Assembly: GCA_036250195.1 (NCBI GenBank)
Contig: JAVHZZ010000003.1
Coordinates: 336,657,875 to 336,721,874, forward strand
Origin: Mixophyes australis
Lineage: Eukaryota > Chordata > Amphibia > Anura > Limnodynastidae
DNA length: 64,000 nt
Direction: 5' to 3'
Both the position numbers and the translations under genes were made by a program. Shown one piece after another: positions 11,461 through 22,984 of the stretch. The number at the start of each line of letters is the position of its first letter. Positions within the stretch are counted from its first letter, which is position 1. A model generated the notes under the pieces. That model worked only from the letters and a program-made list of their open reading frames with translations. It was not told where the DNA came from and searched no databases.

Positions 11461-12069
11461 TTATTGTGGGGCCATATAATTAGTTTTGAGAGTCATAACT
11501 GTATCCATTAATGTCTATTCCTGTTCTATAGACATTAAATAGAGTAAAAGTGCAAAGAACTATTGAAAATACTTTTGAGTGTGTTGGTCTGTTTTGGCAA
11601 AAGACATAAGTGATGAGCTCTATCATTATTTTAAAAGTGTGGCTGTCCCATATTTTTTTCTTTTGTTAAACATGCATAGGAATCTTCCACCCTGCAATGG
11701 AAGTTTAGCAAAAGCTGGAGAAAGAAGTAGGTTAGGATCGCCTGCCCACTCATCACACTGATATCACTGGAAAAACATGTTTTTTTATTGACTCACAAGA
11801 CAGTTGACTAATGTTAGTGAAAATGTCTATGAGACTACAATTGAGTAATATAGTTGGGAAAGTTATAATTGGAAGCAGGGAGCGAAAAAGTCTAATCATT
11901 ATCTTAAAGTTTACACACTTTGGGGTCTAGTCATTATAATTGTAATTAATGCAGTGATAACTGTCACTCTTTACACTGCTTATCACATATAATTAAAAGT
12001 TACATATCTTCCACATTTATCAGAAAAATATTGTGGAGACAGCTGAGTGTTATCAAGCTGCCCCAGCAA
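11461..12069. other. No recognised feature
   Basis: Spacer between two Tc1 remnants. I see no coding or terminal-repeat signal. Confidence 0.4.
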
Positions 12070-12162
12070 TACTGACCTTTTGCAGAATATCAGTCTGTCT
12101 CTGATGATTCTCCTGGAGAGAAGTGGCTTCTTTGCTGGCCTTCTTGACACCAGGCCATCCTT

Positions 12163-12453
12163 TCAAAGTCTTTGCCTCACTGTGCATGCAAATGCACTCA
12201 TACCTGCCTGCTGCCATCCCTGAGCAAGCTCTGCACTGGTGGTGCCCCGATCCCGCAGCTGAATCAACTTTAGGAGACGGTCCTGGCGCTTGCTGGACGT
12301 TCTTGGGCGCCCTGAAGCCTTCTTCACAACTATTGAACCTCTCTCCTTGAAGTTCTTGATGATCCGATAAATGGTTGATTTAGGTGCAATCTTACGTAGC
12401 AGCAATATCCTTGCCTGTGAAGCCCTTTTTGTGCAAAGCAATGACGACTGCAC
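12163..12453 (-). pseudogene. Tc1-like transposase, N-terminal DNA-binding region (remnant C)
   Basis: A 96-codon open stretch on the - strand. It reads APKSTIYRIIKNFKERGS, the recognition helix of the first helix-turn-helix, then GRPRTSSKRQD, the GRPR AT-hook-like linker. LIQLRDRGTTSAELAQGWQ is the second helix-turn-helix. This is the paired-like domain that binds the terminal repeats in Tc1 transposases. The catalytic DD34E part is absent because the element is truncated, and the natural start is disturbed, so it is a dead fragment. Confidence 0.8.
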
Positions 12454-12500
12454 ATGTTTCCTTGCAATCTGTTATTGTAACTCAATCAGCATGACAGAGT

Positions 12501-12533
12501 GATCTCCAGCCTTGTCCTTGTCAATACTCTCAT
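12501..12533. repeat. Left copy of a 33-bp target-site duplication
   Basis: The 33 bases beginning GATCTCCAGCCTTGTC and ending CTCAT are repeated exactly at 12681-12713 on the far side of the L2 fragment. The sequence belongs to the Tc1 host element. Confidence 0.9.
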
Positions 12534-12680
12534 CCCATAGATTGTAAGCTTGCGAGCAGGGCCTTCTCACCTCTTTGTCTGTTTTACCCAGTTTGTTTAT
12601 TAGTTTATTATGTTTGTCCCCAATTGTAAAGCGCTACGGAATATGTTGGCGCTATATAAATAAATGATGATGATGATGAT
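12534..12680 (+). mobile_element. L2-like LINE 3' terminal fragment
   Basis: The fragment carries 'agattgtaagcttgcgagca', then 'tgttggcgctatataaataa', then a (GATGAT)n tail. This is the 3' end structure of L2-like elements in frogs, and it is closely similar to the 3' end of the longer L2 copy at 37023-38495. It is 5' truncated, as expected for target-primed reverse transcription. It is bordered by an exact 33-bp direct repeat. Confidence 0.85.
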
Positions 12681-12713
12681 GATCTCCAGCCTTGTCCTTG
12701 TCAATACTCTCAT
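12681..12713. repeat. Right copy of the 33-bp target-site duplication
   Basis: Exact copy of 12501-12533. The Tc1 leader text resumes seamlessly after it ('ctatgttaactagagaatca'). Confidence 0.9.
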
Positions 12714-12945
12714 CTATGTTAACTAGAGAATCACTGACCTGATGTCAGCTGGTCCTTTTGTGGCAGGGCTGAAATGGAGTGGAAATGTTGTTTTTGGGAT
12801 AAAGTTTATTGTCATGGCAAAGAGGGACTTTTTGAAATTAATTGCAATTCATCTGATCACTCTTCATGACTTTCTGGAGTATATGCAGCAGACTTTGTGA
12901 AAAATAATATTTCTGTCATTCTCAATACTTTTAGCCATGACTGTA

Positions 12946-13804
12946 GGGCTCTAACAGCATCGTCACTCTAATTCTAGATTTCGAGAAGGAAAGTCAGAGA
13001 ACATGAGATACATTTGAACGGTTGCAGAAATACCTCCAGGTTAATGGTAACAGTTTTTTTTTAATGCTTTCCCCTGCTAGCCTGTGGGTCCAGAATGGAG
13101 AGACCATCTGCTTTTTCCTATCTGTGAAAGAAGCTCCCTCCTGGATCTGCTCCTTAGCAGGCCGAGGCTGATGTTTTTATATGTGACTACTTTGTTATTG
13201 AGGTATTATTGGCTGCCAAAGCTGATAAGTGTGGGCCTGAACTGGCATATGGACTCTACAATCTGCCAAATACAATCTTACATATGTAAATATCTCTCAT
13301 ATTCCATTCTGCTCCACAGTTATATACATTTCATAATAAAGCGTCTTTCATTTTCCAAGAAAGATGCAGGAACTTTGGGTTTACGAATTATATGTTTGTA
13401 TGGGCAATTTATGTTGGATCTGGGATTGCTACATGTCGCATGCTGGAATTGATGAGCACATTTAAATAAATGTGAGAATCTCTAACATTTTTTAAAGATC
13501 ACTGGTGAAATCACATTTCATCACAAGACGGAAATCACTAAAAATTGTTGTTTCAATCATTAGAGAGTTGGGACAAAGAAATTCCCTTTTTTCCATTATC
13601 TCGTAATGTGGGGCCATAAAAAAGCTGCATCCGGCATCTAGTGCTAAAATCTAGCTTTTGATGATGATTGAGTAAAAAGAAATACAATAATAACTGACTA
13701 CTTAGATGTTACAGTACTATAACTAAATTTAGAGCAGAATAACAAATTATACATGTGGAAATTATTTCCATGTGATATATCTTTTTTAACCCTTTCACAA
13801 TCAT
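12946..13804. other. No recognised feature
   Basis: AT-rich sequence. The 122-codon open frame near 13084-13452 shows no family features or splice context and is probably chance. Confidence 0.4.
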
Positions 13805-13984
13805 GGGGAGAGATTCAATTCCCCACAACACAGGGTGCGCATCATTACTGTTAGTTTGGTCATTTTAACACGGATTTCTGCCAGCAAAAATTAGCGATGA
13901 AATTACCTTACTAACGGGAATAATGCACATCAATTACAGTAGTAACGGTAATGATGCGCATCCCGCGGGGAATTGAATCTCCCC
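13805..13984. mobile_element. MITE (GAGATTCAATTCCCC termini)
   Basis: The left end GGGGAGAGATTCAATTCCCC is mirrored by the right end GGGGAATTGAATCTCCCC. The inner sequences 'gcgcatcattactgtta' and 'taacggtaatgatgcgca' also pair. It is about 180 bp and non-coding. Its termini are related to those of the element at 16705-16918. Confidence 0.75.
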
Positions 13985-14102
13985 CTAAGAATTGCAGCTC
14001 TGAACTTGGAGTTGCAAATGGTTTACACATACTTGCTGGATTATTAATATAACTTTAAGGGACTCTTTGCTTTCGCTTAGTGCAAGTCAGACGTGAAACA
14101 CA

Positions 14103-14342
14103 TAATGATGGGCAACAGGCGGCCCAAAGGCTGGATACGGCCCTCCAAGCCTTCATCTGTGGCCCCCTGCTCCTTCTAGCACTATTATCAGATTTGTTTG
14201 TTACAGCTTGTTATAACAGTTGTTTAAAATGCCTGCTGATATGTTGCTACAGATAGATGTCTCTTTCTTTGACTAGATTTATTGTATCTGATCACAGAGA
14301 TTAAAGGTTAGAGGGCCACCCCTAAAATGTATCAGGTTGCCT
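14103..14342. mobile_element. hAT-like non-autonomous element, copy 1
   Basis: The element opens AATGATGGGCAACAGGCGGCCC-like and ends TTGCCTATCATTGCA, giving terminal inverted repeats of the CAGTGATGGGCAA type used by many hAT elements. Its interior ('gctgatatgttgctacagat', 'gtgtctctttctttga'-like) is shared with the second copy at 29632-29889. No coding capacity is visible and the target duplication is unclear. Confidence 0.55.
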
Positions 14343-14451
14343 ATCATTGCACTAGGTGGACATGCAGTATTACACACAGTAACATGACATTACCACTACA
14401 ATACAAGACATCACAATACAGTTTTTCGCATACTGCCCGAAAAGTTCATAT

Positions 14452-14553
14452 ATCGTGGGTTTCCTCCTGGTGCTCCAGTTTCCCCCCACACTCCAAAAAC
14501 ATACTAGTAGGTTAATTGGCTGCTATTAAAATTGACCCTAGTCTCTCTTTCTC

Positions 14554-14586
<33 letters not shown>

Positions 14587-14709
14587 GTCTGTGTGTGTAT
14601 GTTAGGGAATTTAGACTGTAAGCTCCAATGGGGAGGCTGATGTGAGGGAGTTCTCTATACAGCGCTGCGGAATCAGTTGCGCTATATAAATAAATGGTGA
14701 TGATGATAT
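14452..14709 (+). mobile_element. tRNA-headed SINE, 5'-truncated
   Basis: This is the body and tail of a V-SINE-like repeat: 'gggtttcctcctggtgctcc', 'cccacactccaaaaacatac', 'aggttaattggctgctat', a CT-rich microsatellite, 'agggaatttagactgtaagc' and 'gcgctatataaataaatg', ending in a GATGAT tail. The tRNA-like head is absent here but visible in the inverse copy at 16066-16402. Confidence 0.85.
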
Positions 14710-15350
14710 ATCACCCCAACTTGCCCAACAAAATATAAAAAAGTAATCTGTTTATTGCTACTCTGGATTTTGCATACTTGACAAATAATTACTTTGTTTG
14801 GCATCTGCCATTCACAGTGCCATGCCACTATACTACAGACTAGTTTGCAATATTGCTGCGATTGTCATTGAGAAAGGTTGTCACATAAGTCACAGGAGAT
14901 CTGACCCAGACTGAATAATGCCATAGTACACAGAGACAATCAGAAACCTGAACACTGAGCAAGTCTGACAGTTCTCCTCATAAGTATTTGATGCCCTCCC
15001 CGAAGATGACTCCTATCACTCAACTATTACGCAGACATGTGAAAAGGTGATTATAAAAGAGACTATACAGTTATCTATCAAATTGTACATTTTAATTATT
15101 TTATTTGTTTTCTGTTAAGATTTAGGTTTAATGTATAGGTGACAGGTCCACGTTAACTTGTATGGCATAAAAGCTTTTAAACAATGCATTCAGCCTATAG
15201 AACAATACAAAAACTATACTGCTATTGGTCAGTATTTAAAAAGGAACATTGTAAGGCCATTCATGTCTAAGGACAAGTTTCCAAAAATGGTGAAACCAAA
15301 GTGGGAAACTGTTTTTTTTGCATTATGTAGTTACCAAAGAAACAAAAGAG
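14710..15350. other. No recognised feature
   Basis: AT-rich sequence without a recognisable gene or repeat. Confidence 0.4.
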
Positions 15351-15645
15351 TTCCCCCTCTTCACCTGGGAGAGAGCATTTCATAAAGAGCATTGTTTGTG
15401 CGCTATGCTGTCTCCTGGTCAGGTTTCCTACAGCCCACACAGCGATAGGACTGTTTCCGCAACTGACAGGAAGAAAGTTCTTTACTCTGACAGACCGACT
15501 CGCCTTGTGAGTTGAGCTTTAATATTGCACTATGCTTCCTCCTGTGCCAGCTTCTTCTATTCCTCACAGCTCTGGATGAAGCCTCCCAAGGGAGAGCATT
15601 CCAAGGTGGATTAAATGCTCTGTCTCCCAGGTGAGGGAAGCCTCA
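15351..15645. repeat. Inverted repeat, ~25-bp arms, ~230-bp spacer
   Basis: The phrase 'cctcttcacctgggagagag' followed by CATTT near 15356-15380 is mirrored by AAATG and 'ctctgtctcccaggtgaggg' near 15615-15639. It may be the core of a decayed MITE, but no terminal repeats or target duplication could be fixed. Confidence 0.4.
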
Positions 15646-15661
15646 TTTCTCCGGAATTCCG

Positions 15662-16065
15662 TTTTTTGCCTACTACTTAGTACAAAAGATGGTATGTAGT
15701 AAGGAGACAAAATAAGTGACAAATCTGCTTTAATTGTGACAATTGTGGGACCCTCACTATTGGGGAAGTAATTATGCTAGGGTAGGTAGGGTTAACATGA
15801 CGTGCAACTGTAGGATATGCCATTACTGTACTTATTCAGTAAAATGTAGTGTGTACAATCATGCTGCATCTGTTATCAGCCAATGAGATATTCTATTATT
15901 CTCTAGCTCTAGTTTAAAAAATGAAAGCTAAAACCTGGTTGCTATCGGTTGAGGTACCTAATCTCTAGGTATATAGGTTATTGCAGAATCATTTTCCATT
16001 TATATCATTTTCCATTTATATAGAACACAAACACGAACCATTCATCAATTTTCGTCTGGGATCTA
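15662..16065. other. No recognised feature
   Basis: AT-rich spacer before the SINE. Confidence 0.35.
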
Positions 16066-16168
16066 CCATCATCATCATTTATATTTCGCTGCTAATTCCA
16101 CAGCGTTGTCCAGAGAACGGACTCACATCTGTCCCTGCCCCATTGGAGCTTACAGTCTAAGTTCCCTA

Positions 16169-16219
<51 letters not shown>

Positions 16220-16402
16220 GACTAGGGTCAATTTGATAGCAGCCAATCAACCTATTATGGTTTTGGAGTGTGGGAGGAAACCCACGCAAACACGGGGAGA
16301 ACATATACAAACTCCACACAGCTAAGGCCATGGTCGGGAATTGGACTCATGACCCCAGTGCTGTGAGGCAGCAGTGCTAACCACTAAGCCACCGTGCTGC
16401 CC
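16066..16402 (-). mobile_element. tRNA-headed SINE, near full length
   Basis: Read on the - strand, it begins GGGGCAGCACGGTGGCTTAG, then GTGCTAACC-type A-box and GAGTCCAATTCCCGACC-type B-box sequences. The conserved body (CCCGTGTTTGCGTGGGTTTC) follows, then a GT microsatellite seen as (CA)n at 16173-16213, and a GCGCTGTGGAATTAGCAGCG-like tail ending in (GATGAT)n. This is the most complete of the five SINE copies in the window. It is transcribed by polymerase III in such families and mobilised by a LINE. Confidence 0.88.
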
Positions 16403-16704
16403 CAAAACCTGCTCTTGACAGTTGACATTGAAGCCTGCTAAAATACTTTTCCTGTTCACAAAAGAAACAAATAACAATTCAGTTTAGCACTCTGCTTTTT
16501 TGTTCTGTTGCAATATACAGTAAAAAAGGCCCATAATGGGTTTTATTTATGGGACATTTATTTAGGGTCAGAGCACCTATTGAATGCATTTTCATCACAG
16601 ACATGCATGAGATTAAGTGAATGGTGCCAGAACAACCATGGTAACTAATTTGAGCCCTCGAATATTAACAGCAGGAGGGAGCATTTTTTAAACTCAATTT
16701 CTTT

Positions 16705-16918
16705 GGGGCCGATTCAATTCTGCCACGAATAACGCAGCGTTAGGAGTATTACTGTTATTACGGTAAATCTGCGGATAATTACCGTTAATATGGTAATTTC
16801 AACGCTGGATTTTTAATTGCGACTCCCTGAGCTGCGAGATGAAATCCAGGTTAAACTGACCGTATTAACGATAACACTGTTAATGCTGCCTTATTCGTGG
16901 CAGAATTGAATCGGCTCC
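16705..16918. mobile_element. MITE (GCCGATTCAATTCTGCC termini)
   Basis: The left arm GGGGCCGATTCAATTCTGCC and CACGAATAA are mirrored by TTATTCGTGGCAGAATTGAA and TCGGCTCC on the right. Inner segments with 'attaccgttaatatgg' and 'cgtattaacgataacac' show further pairing. It is about 214 bp and non-coding. Confidence 0.75.
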
Positions 16919-17399
16919 TTTGTTTCAATATAGGCAAGTTTGAGGGGTGAGGGAAACAGGTAGCCAACCGGATCTTCTAAACATTAAGGCAGCGATTTAA
17001 TTAGCCACAAATTATAGAGCAGCTCTCTCTCTCAATTTTTTTGTGGGGGTCTAAACCCCCCCTTAAAAATGCTGTGTGCGCCCCTGCTAAACAATGAGAG
17101 TCCCTGTTTTTGGGCCATACGTATATATGTTTTTAAATTGAGAGCTAACTTACCAAGAGGTAGCCAAAACTCCTCCAAATGCCAATATAGCACCAGCACT
17201 CCCCAGCAGCCACTGACACCATAGCATGCCTCTCAAGCAATACAGAAGTGGAAGATACTTAATCAATTTACAGGTTCATAGCAGGTGCTTGAAAGTGTGG
17301 GGTTATCCTGCAAGGAAGTTTGAAATAGAGCACATTATCAGTGGGGGGATTTGTGGTGGGGTTATCCAGCAATGAAGGTTTTAATAGAGCACAGGATTT
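16919..17399. other. No gene; fragments of repeats
   Basis: The stretch near 17037-17095 ('taaacccccccttaaaaatg') resembles an end fragment of a dispersed element, but it cannot be delimited. Nothing else was recognised. Confidence 0.3.
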
Positions 17400-17935
17400 G
17401 TGCGTAGTTTCAACCGTATTCAAATCTAAGCGTATCTCAAAATATGTTACATTTTGAATCTGGGTGGAAATCTCTGCTTAAACAGTATTTGCCATACGCA
17501 GGCGCACAGAACAGACTGCAGTATACTCACATGGGTATATACAATAAAAGTTCACATCAGAATGCATAAAACTTTTAATTGATCATAAAATGATCACATA
17601 TAAAATGATGATAATATTAATTACATATAGAGATGGTTACAATGCATTTGTTAGTTGTTCTGTGATAGCTAGTGGCACGCATACATATAAATCAAAGACT
17701 ATGCTGTGTCAGTCATTATCAGTCGTCATGTTTACCTGCCCTGACGAGGGTGTAAACGATACGGCTGAAATCAAACGTACTTCTGAGAAACACAGAAGTT
17801 TAATCTGCCTTCCCTGTTTCTCCTCTCAAGGTGCAGGCAATTGTAAGTGTCATTCGCGTTCAGACATGAATTGCGCGCAATTGCGTTCATTGGTGTAATG
17901 TCCTTTTCTGGGCACACACTGAACTATTTAGCTCA
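17400..17935. repeat. Diverged MITE-like repeat related to 55839-56530
   Basis: The phrase 'gtttacctgccctgacgagg' and the following 'gatacggctgaaatcaaacg' recur as 'gtttacctgccctgtagctg' and 'gatacggctgaaaatcacg' inside the element at 56218-56270. Both copies also share 'cattcgcgttcagac'-like text. The ends are too decayed to define. Confidence 0.45.
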
Positions 17936-20079
17936 AGATAATCTACGTAAACATCCAAAGATGAATCAGTCCCATTGTGCATAAACTCTGCTATTTACAG
18001 AAATATTGGTGGAAATTAAGGGAGGCTGCTAATGCCCGTGAAAAACACATACCAGGATTTTTCTTTAGACAGCCATATTAGTTTAGGAAATTACAATATT
18101 TTTAGATTGGTAATGTAACAGATATAACAATAATGGTTGTTTAGCAAAAAGTGACTTTTTTTTTTTTCAATAATATCAGGTTCATCTCACACACTTTGTA
18201 TAAGTGCTGAAGAATTTCGACATTAATGTTGATGTATAAACCTTTTCACTACCTTCTGAGGTGTGTGAACTGTGTTTAGAGAATTTTTCACCTATACTTG
18301 AACGGTTCCACGCAGTTCTCTCCAGGTCTATGTGAATTGATTATACAAGGTGAAAAAAATAGCATTTTCACAGGTGAATTATTGGCACCAACAGTTGCAT
18401 GGTGATGGTCATCTATAGCATGTATTGTATTCCAGCTAACAAATTTGCCAATTTATACAGTATGCAAAGGATGTTGAGATCTGTATTAAGCCAGCTCGAA
18501 ACTGGGCCGACTAGGCTGTAGATAGGGCATAAGGGTTTTGGGTGGGTGTTCCAATTGTGACAGGGAGAGGTATGAAATTCTTTTTAAAATATAATTAATA
18601 GTTGTCCTCCAAAGTAAAAAGAATATATGAAAGAAAAATATAGTAAGCCTTTAATCTGTACACATTCCCATGGTAAAGGCTGAAGATAATGAGTCATCCT
18701 TGGGTGGAGACAGGTGGAGATGTGACAGCCCCCTCCTACCATCACATCTTCAACCTCAGTTGTACTCGTTCACACCTCTGTTCTGATATACAGTTGTTAT
18801 GATTTTAAAAAACAAAATGAGTGACAAAGATTGCAGAGAGCCGTTTAAAAAGCCAAGTGGAGCTGAGTTTTGATAACACAAGAGCATAAACATTGGTGGG
18901 ATGTGTGTGTGAAGGAAATTGGAATTTAAATTAAGGAAAAGTTTGTTTTTACCTGCCGCATATTAGCCTAGCCAGGTGAGTGCGTGCAATGAGTGTATTA
19001 GCCTAGGGCGTCCGAAACCCTTAATCAGGTCCAAACTGGATCGTCTCAGTTAATCATTCGATCATTGCTCCTACTAAGCTACATGATCTTTGAATGACAG
19101 TGATAAAAACTAAACTCATTAATTAAAATGAATTGTGCAGGGTTCCACTGAACAGCATATCTTCAATACAGCCTTTCACAGTGGAGTCCTCATTGAATTA
19201 AGTTTTTTATCCTTTTATTTCCAGATCACTCGGTTAAGAGGAAGCATTGGTGTAACATTTTTCTCCGACACAACTATGCCAGGATCCCAGGGGGTGGTGC
19301 CTAGGGACCATTGTCTGGAGGCTGAGCCCACTACTATAAGGCCTTTATTTTAGAAACAAATACATCAAATTATTGGCTTCCCTACCTCTTTTTTGTTTTT
19401 ATGCCCTATTGATAACATTAGTACAGATTTGCAGTTTTACCTGCCAGGGTGGTAACATCCTGGGCATGTGGCAACCCAGTCATAATGCTAAGCACAGGTG
19501 GCACAGCTAGAGGGAAAATGTAAATGAGTCAATGTTCCCAAATTTTCCTCTGAAATGTAGTTTTTCTTTTAGAAAAAAGTGCAAAAAAAATTATTAATAT
19601 TGTTTTGTTTTAAACGTGCAATTAAAATGACGGTATACTTTCTCATACAATTCCTACACACATATTCCTTAATGTGGCATTTATAATTTATCAAGCAAGA
19701 CAATTAAAAATACCTGGCCTTGATGCTATAGTGCATGAGACCTTCACCACCAGTAATAGATATGCAGTAATCCAAACTATTGAACAAGATAACTGGATTT
19801 TCAACACCAATGTTGTATTTTTTTCATTGCAAATTGGTAATGTGTTTTGTTTTATTTGAAAGAACTTGTCTTCATTTGTATATTATACATATTTATATTC
19901 TGCATGCATTTTTACATTTGACAGAGAAATAACTGATTTGCTTTACAAATGTGGAATGCTGCATATTGTGTAGCGGTTTAGAGAGAAAACTATTATTTAT
20001 GTTTTATGATATTCTAAATTTCCCACAAAAAAGAAATCGTATATATTTGTTAAGAAACATGGTGATCACAGTCGCACGC
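17936..20079. other. No recognised feature
   Basis: AT-rich non-coding DNA. No coding frame or structured repeat was recognised. Confidence 0.4.
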
Positions 20080-20940
20080 CATGTCAGTTACCGAGCGACA
20101 GTAGCTGGTGTCCTCTCCTTAGCAGATGGCACTGCATTACGCCCTGATGTGAGCTAGTTTCCATATATGGTAGCAGGGTGTTCGCTGCAACACGCCATAT
20201 TGATTGCTTAGAGACAGCATCGGTGTCTTCTCCTTCTGATGCTGCCGCAGCAAAGTTGTTCCAGCCAGTTGCTATGTAAATGCAACCAGCATCTTCTCAA
20301 CTCTCAGCTAGTCGCTAGGCAGTGTTAGCTGTCTACTTGCTCCAAATCACTTGCTGCACTTGTGCTGCTAATCACTTTGCACCTTAAACTCTTCTTGGTT
20401 CCTCTCACTTTATAAACCTCTTCATGTTCAGTAATGCTGGTGATAGTTCCTGCTTGACCTAGTGAGCCTTTGTATCCTGACCTGATTCTGTCTCTCAGTG
20501 TTCGACCCGGATTCTTTAAATGGAATTGCTGTCTTCTCCTGCTCCAGACCTTGGCTTGTTAAACTAATCTGCATTTATTTCTATCTGCCCTGACATCTGC
20601 CTTGTTTAACGGAATTGCTGTCTTCTCTTGTCCCTGACCTTAGCTTGTTAAACAGATCTGCATTTGTCTTTACCTGCCTTGACTCCTGTCTTGCTAAATG
20701 GATTTGCTATCTTCTCCCGCTCCTGGCCATGGCTTGTTTTATGAATCTGCGTTAACCCTTGTCAGTCCAGTTCTCTGTTATAGACTCTTCTATTGCCATC
20801 TAGGTTGCTCACTATCTCTTTTCTGTGTTCTGTCCACTTCATTGGCAATAGTGTGATCAACATCTACTACTACTCAAGCACAAGTCCGGGGAGAACTGAG
20901 TACTATGAAACACATATAGTTCGTTGGAAATGGGGCTACA
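20080..20940 (+). mobile_element. Ty3/gypsy-like LTR, 5' LTR remnant
   Basis: The block has the CCTG-rich frog gypsy style, with an internal partial repeat: 'ggaattgctgtcttctc' occurs at about 20522 and 20600, and a related form near 20700. It ends GGGGCTACA at 20940, followed after two bases by TGGTAGTTGAGG, which resembles an initiator-tRNA primer site. The left border is uncertain. I see no gag or pol downstream, so the internal region is deleted or too decayed. Confidence 0.5.
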
Positions 20941-20942
20941 TC

Positions 20943-20954
20943 TGGTAGTTGAGG
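20943..20954 (+). other. Primer-binding-site remnant
   Basis: TGGTAGTTGAGG follows the LTR end by two bases. Intact gypsy elements of this type usually have TGGTAGCAGAGG, complementary to the initiator methionine tRNA 3' end. Two or three bases differ here, consistent with decay. Confidence 0.45.
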
Positions 20955-20959
20955 ATCAC

Positions 20960-22120
20960 ATGCAATAGTGCCATTAACAATATCCTCTTCTGTTACAATA
21001 GTCACTTATTTTGGCTGTGTACTTTCTGTTTGCATTTATAGTAAATTAAAGGAGTTCTCCATCTTAGATGGCTAATTTATTGGCTTCTGGGGTGAAAGAC
21101 ACTGGCTGAGAGAAGGAGGATACTGGGGTGAGAGACAGTGGCTGGGAAAATGAGGATACTGAGGTGAAAGACAATGGCTGGAAGAAAGAGATTCAATAAA
21201 TAAATAATTTTTTCTTTCAATATTTTGTGCTATTATCATCCTGAGAGTGTGTGCTACCCCTGGAGGTAGCCTTTCATAGATAGGAAGAAGCCCATTTTTC
21301 CGGAGAGTCTTTTCTCAGCTTCATAAATACACCCCTTAATATTTGTTCAGGGATGAAAATCTATTCAAATTAATATCTGGTAGTTGTTATCTTCTCACCA
21401 AGTTTATCGGTGAAGCGGTTCTAATAAAATGTAAATTAAATGTGAAAATGTCTACAAATCATTAAATATGAGCTAGTAAAATTAGGTAGCCCCTACTACT
21501 ATATTTGTGGTTATTTTACACTCTCAAAAGTAGCAGTATGATACTCTTAAATAAAATTAAAACATTTTTAATTAAAGTTAGAGTAATAATTTTACTTATG
21601 TGTGTTGTTAGGGTCATTTTTTTTTTAATTGGAATTCTGAATGTCGACCCTTTAACTGTGTCGATATTCTGATTGTCGACAGTATAGTGTCAACATTGTG
21701 AATGGCGACATTTTCATTTCAACTACATCCCCCTGTAACATACTGCATATATGTGTAGTGTAGTGAACATGTGAGAGCAAAAAAATGGAATACTAGGCAG
21801 AAAATGTTTTCAATATATTATCAATAATGTCTAGTTTTGTCACAAAACAGTACAAATTAATGCACAGTGTAGTATAGATAATGACGTGTACACCTTACAG
21901 CAAAGGAGATTATCAGCAAGGTGCATAGGCATATACACTAGAGCATACTTGGCACACAGCTACCTGTAGTCTGGCACTCCACAATGCTTTCACTGCAGAA
22001 CATTGCTGACACTGACCTTCTGCGGCTGTGCAGCAGTTCCTTCTAGGGCCCCATTTCGGAACGGATGACTCGTGTCTGCATGAGGTGAGTCGCGAACAGA
22101 TGTAGCTAAGTGGCATCATA
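20960..22120. other. No gene; short tandem duplication at ~21080-21190
   Basis: The phrase 'gaggatactggggtgagaga' is part of a roughly 45-bp unit repeated about two to three times ('gacactggctgagagaagga', 'gacagtggctgggaaaatga', 'gacaatggctggaagaaag'). The rest is AT-rich with no recognised feature. Confidence 0.45.
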
Positions 22121-22124
22121 TTAA

Positions 22125-22455
22125 TTGGGGGCACTTATGTGTGGCATAATGTGAATTGGGGCATGTATGTGAGGCATAATGTGAACTTGAGGCAATTTTG
22201 TGAGGCATAATGGGAATTGGGTAACTACTGTGCCAAAATATGAACTGGGGGCACTACTATGTGGCATAATATGAATTGAGGGTACTACTGTGTGGCATTA
22301 TAAGACTGGGGGGCTCTACTATGTGACATGATATGAATTTTGGCCACAACAGTGAGGCTTAATGTGAATTTGGGAACATCTATGTGACATGATACTATGT
22401 GGCATATGAATTGTGGACACAGCTATGAAGCATAAAATGAAATGGGGGCACTATG
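22125..22455 (+). repeat. Degenerate ~30-bp minisatellite
   Basis: About eleven imperfect units follow the pattern GGGGCACTACTATGTGGCAT, AATATGAATT. Units differ by substitutions and small indels, so this is an old array. No coding frame runs through it. Confidence 0.75.
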
Positions 22456-22984
22456 TGACATAGCATGAACGGTTATTTGTTGGGCATATACACTAAGGCG
22501 CATATTCAGTTAGGTCCGGCAGTCACGATTACGCGCGGCTGCGTGTGTAAAGGAACAATACGGTACCGCAAATATTCTTTATATAAGCTGCACCACACTG
22601 TAAAAGCAATAACAATATTCGTTTTTCACAGGCAGAAGCAATGGCGGAAGGGAGAGAAAAGCTGATGATGTTGCACTTCTTTATATTAAGGAAACTAATG
22701 GCTAAAGGAATATAACATAGTTGGGCCAGCTTAGCCAATTGGAGTTTTCTACTAACTATATTTTTATGTCCTGTAGAACCAGATTCCTAACGGGGCCAGA
22801 TACTTTAACATCAGTTGGTGAATATAAGTGACAGAACAATATAACAAAATTTCAGTTAATTACATCGATTGACATCGCTAATAAATATAACTGATGGCTT
22901 ATTACAGGGGTGGGCCGGCAAGTCGACTAGTTCATATGAGCATTGATATTTGGGCATTGACATCAAGGGCTCTCTTAGATTCCT

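Larger units (their letters stand above)
12070..12945 (-). mobile_element. Tc1-like transposon remnant C, 5' end
   Basis: The right end at about 12945 reads 'acttttagccatgactgta', the inverse of the terminal repeat TACAGTCATGGCCAAAAGT of a widespread Tc1-like family, ending at a TA. Internal leader phrases ('ggaccagctgacatcaggtc' type, 'catggcaaagagggac') match that family. Only the leader and first third of the transposase survive. The copy stops near 12070 in 'ccttttgcagaatatcagtc'. An L2 fragment with its own target duplication sits in the leader at 12534-12680. Confidence 0.75.

Noticed and set aside
12123..12350. Open frame on the + strand opposite the Tc1 transposase
   Set aside because: It is an antisense shadow of the transposase DNA-binding region, which has the family motifs on the - strand.
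13084..13452. 122-codon open frame on the + strand
   Set aside because: No recognisable domain, no codon-use contrast with the flanks and no promoter or splice context.
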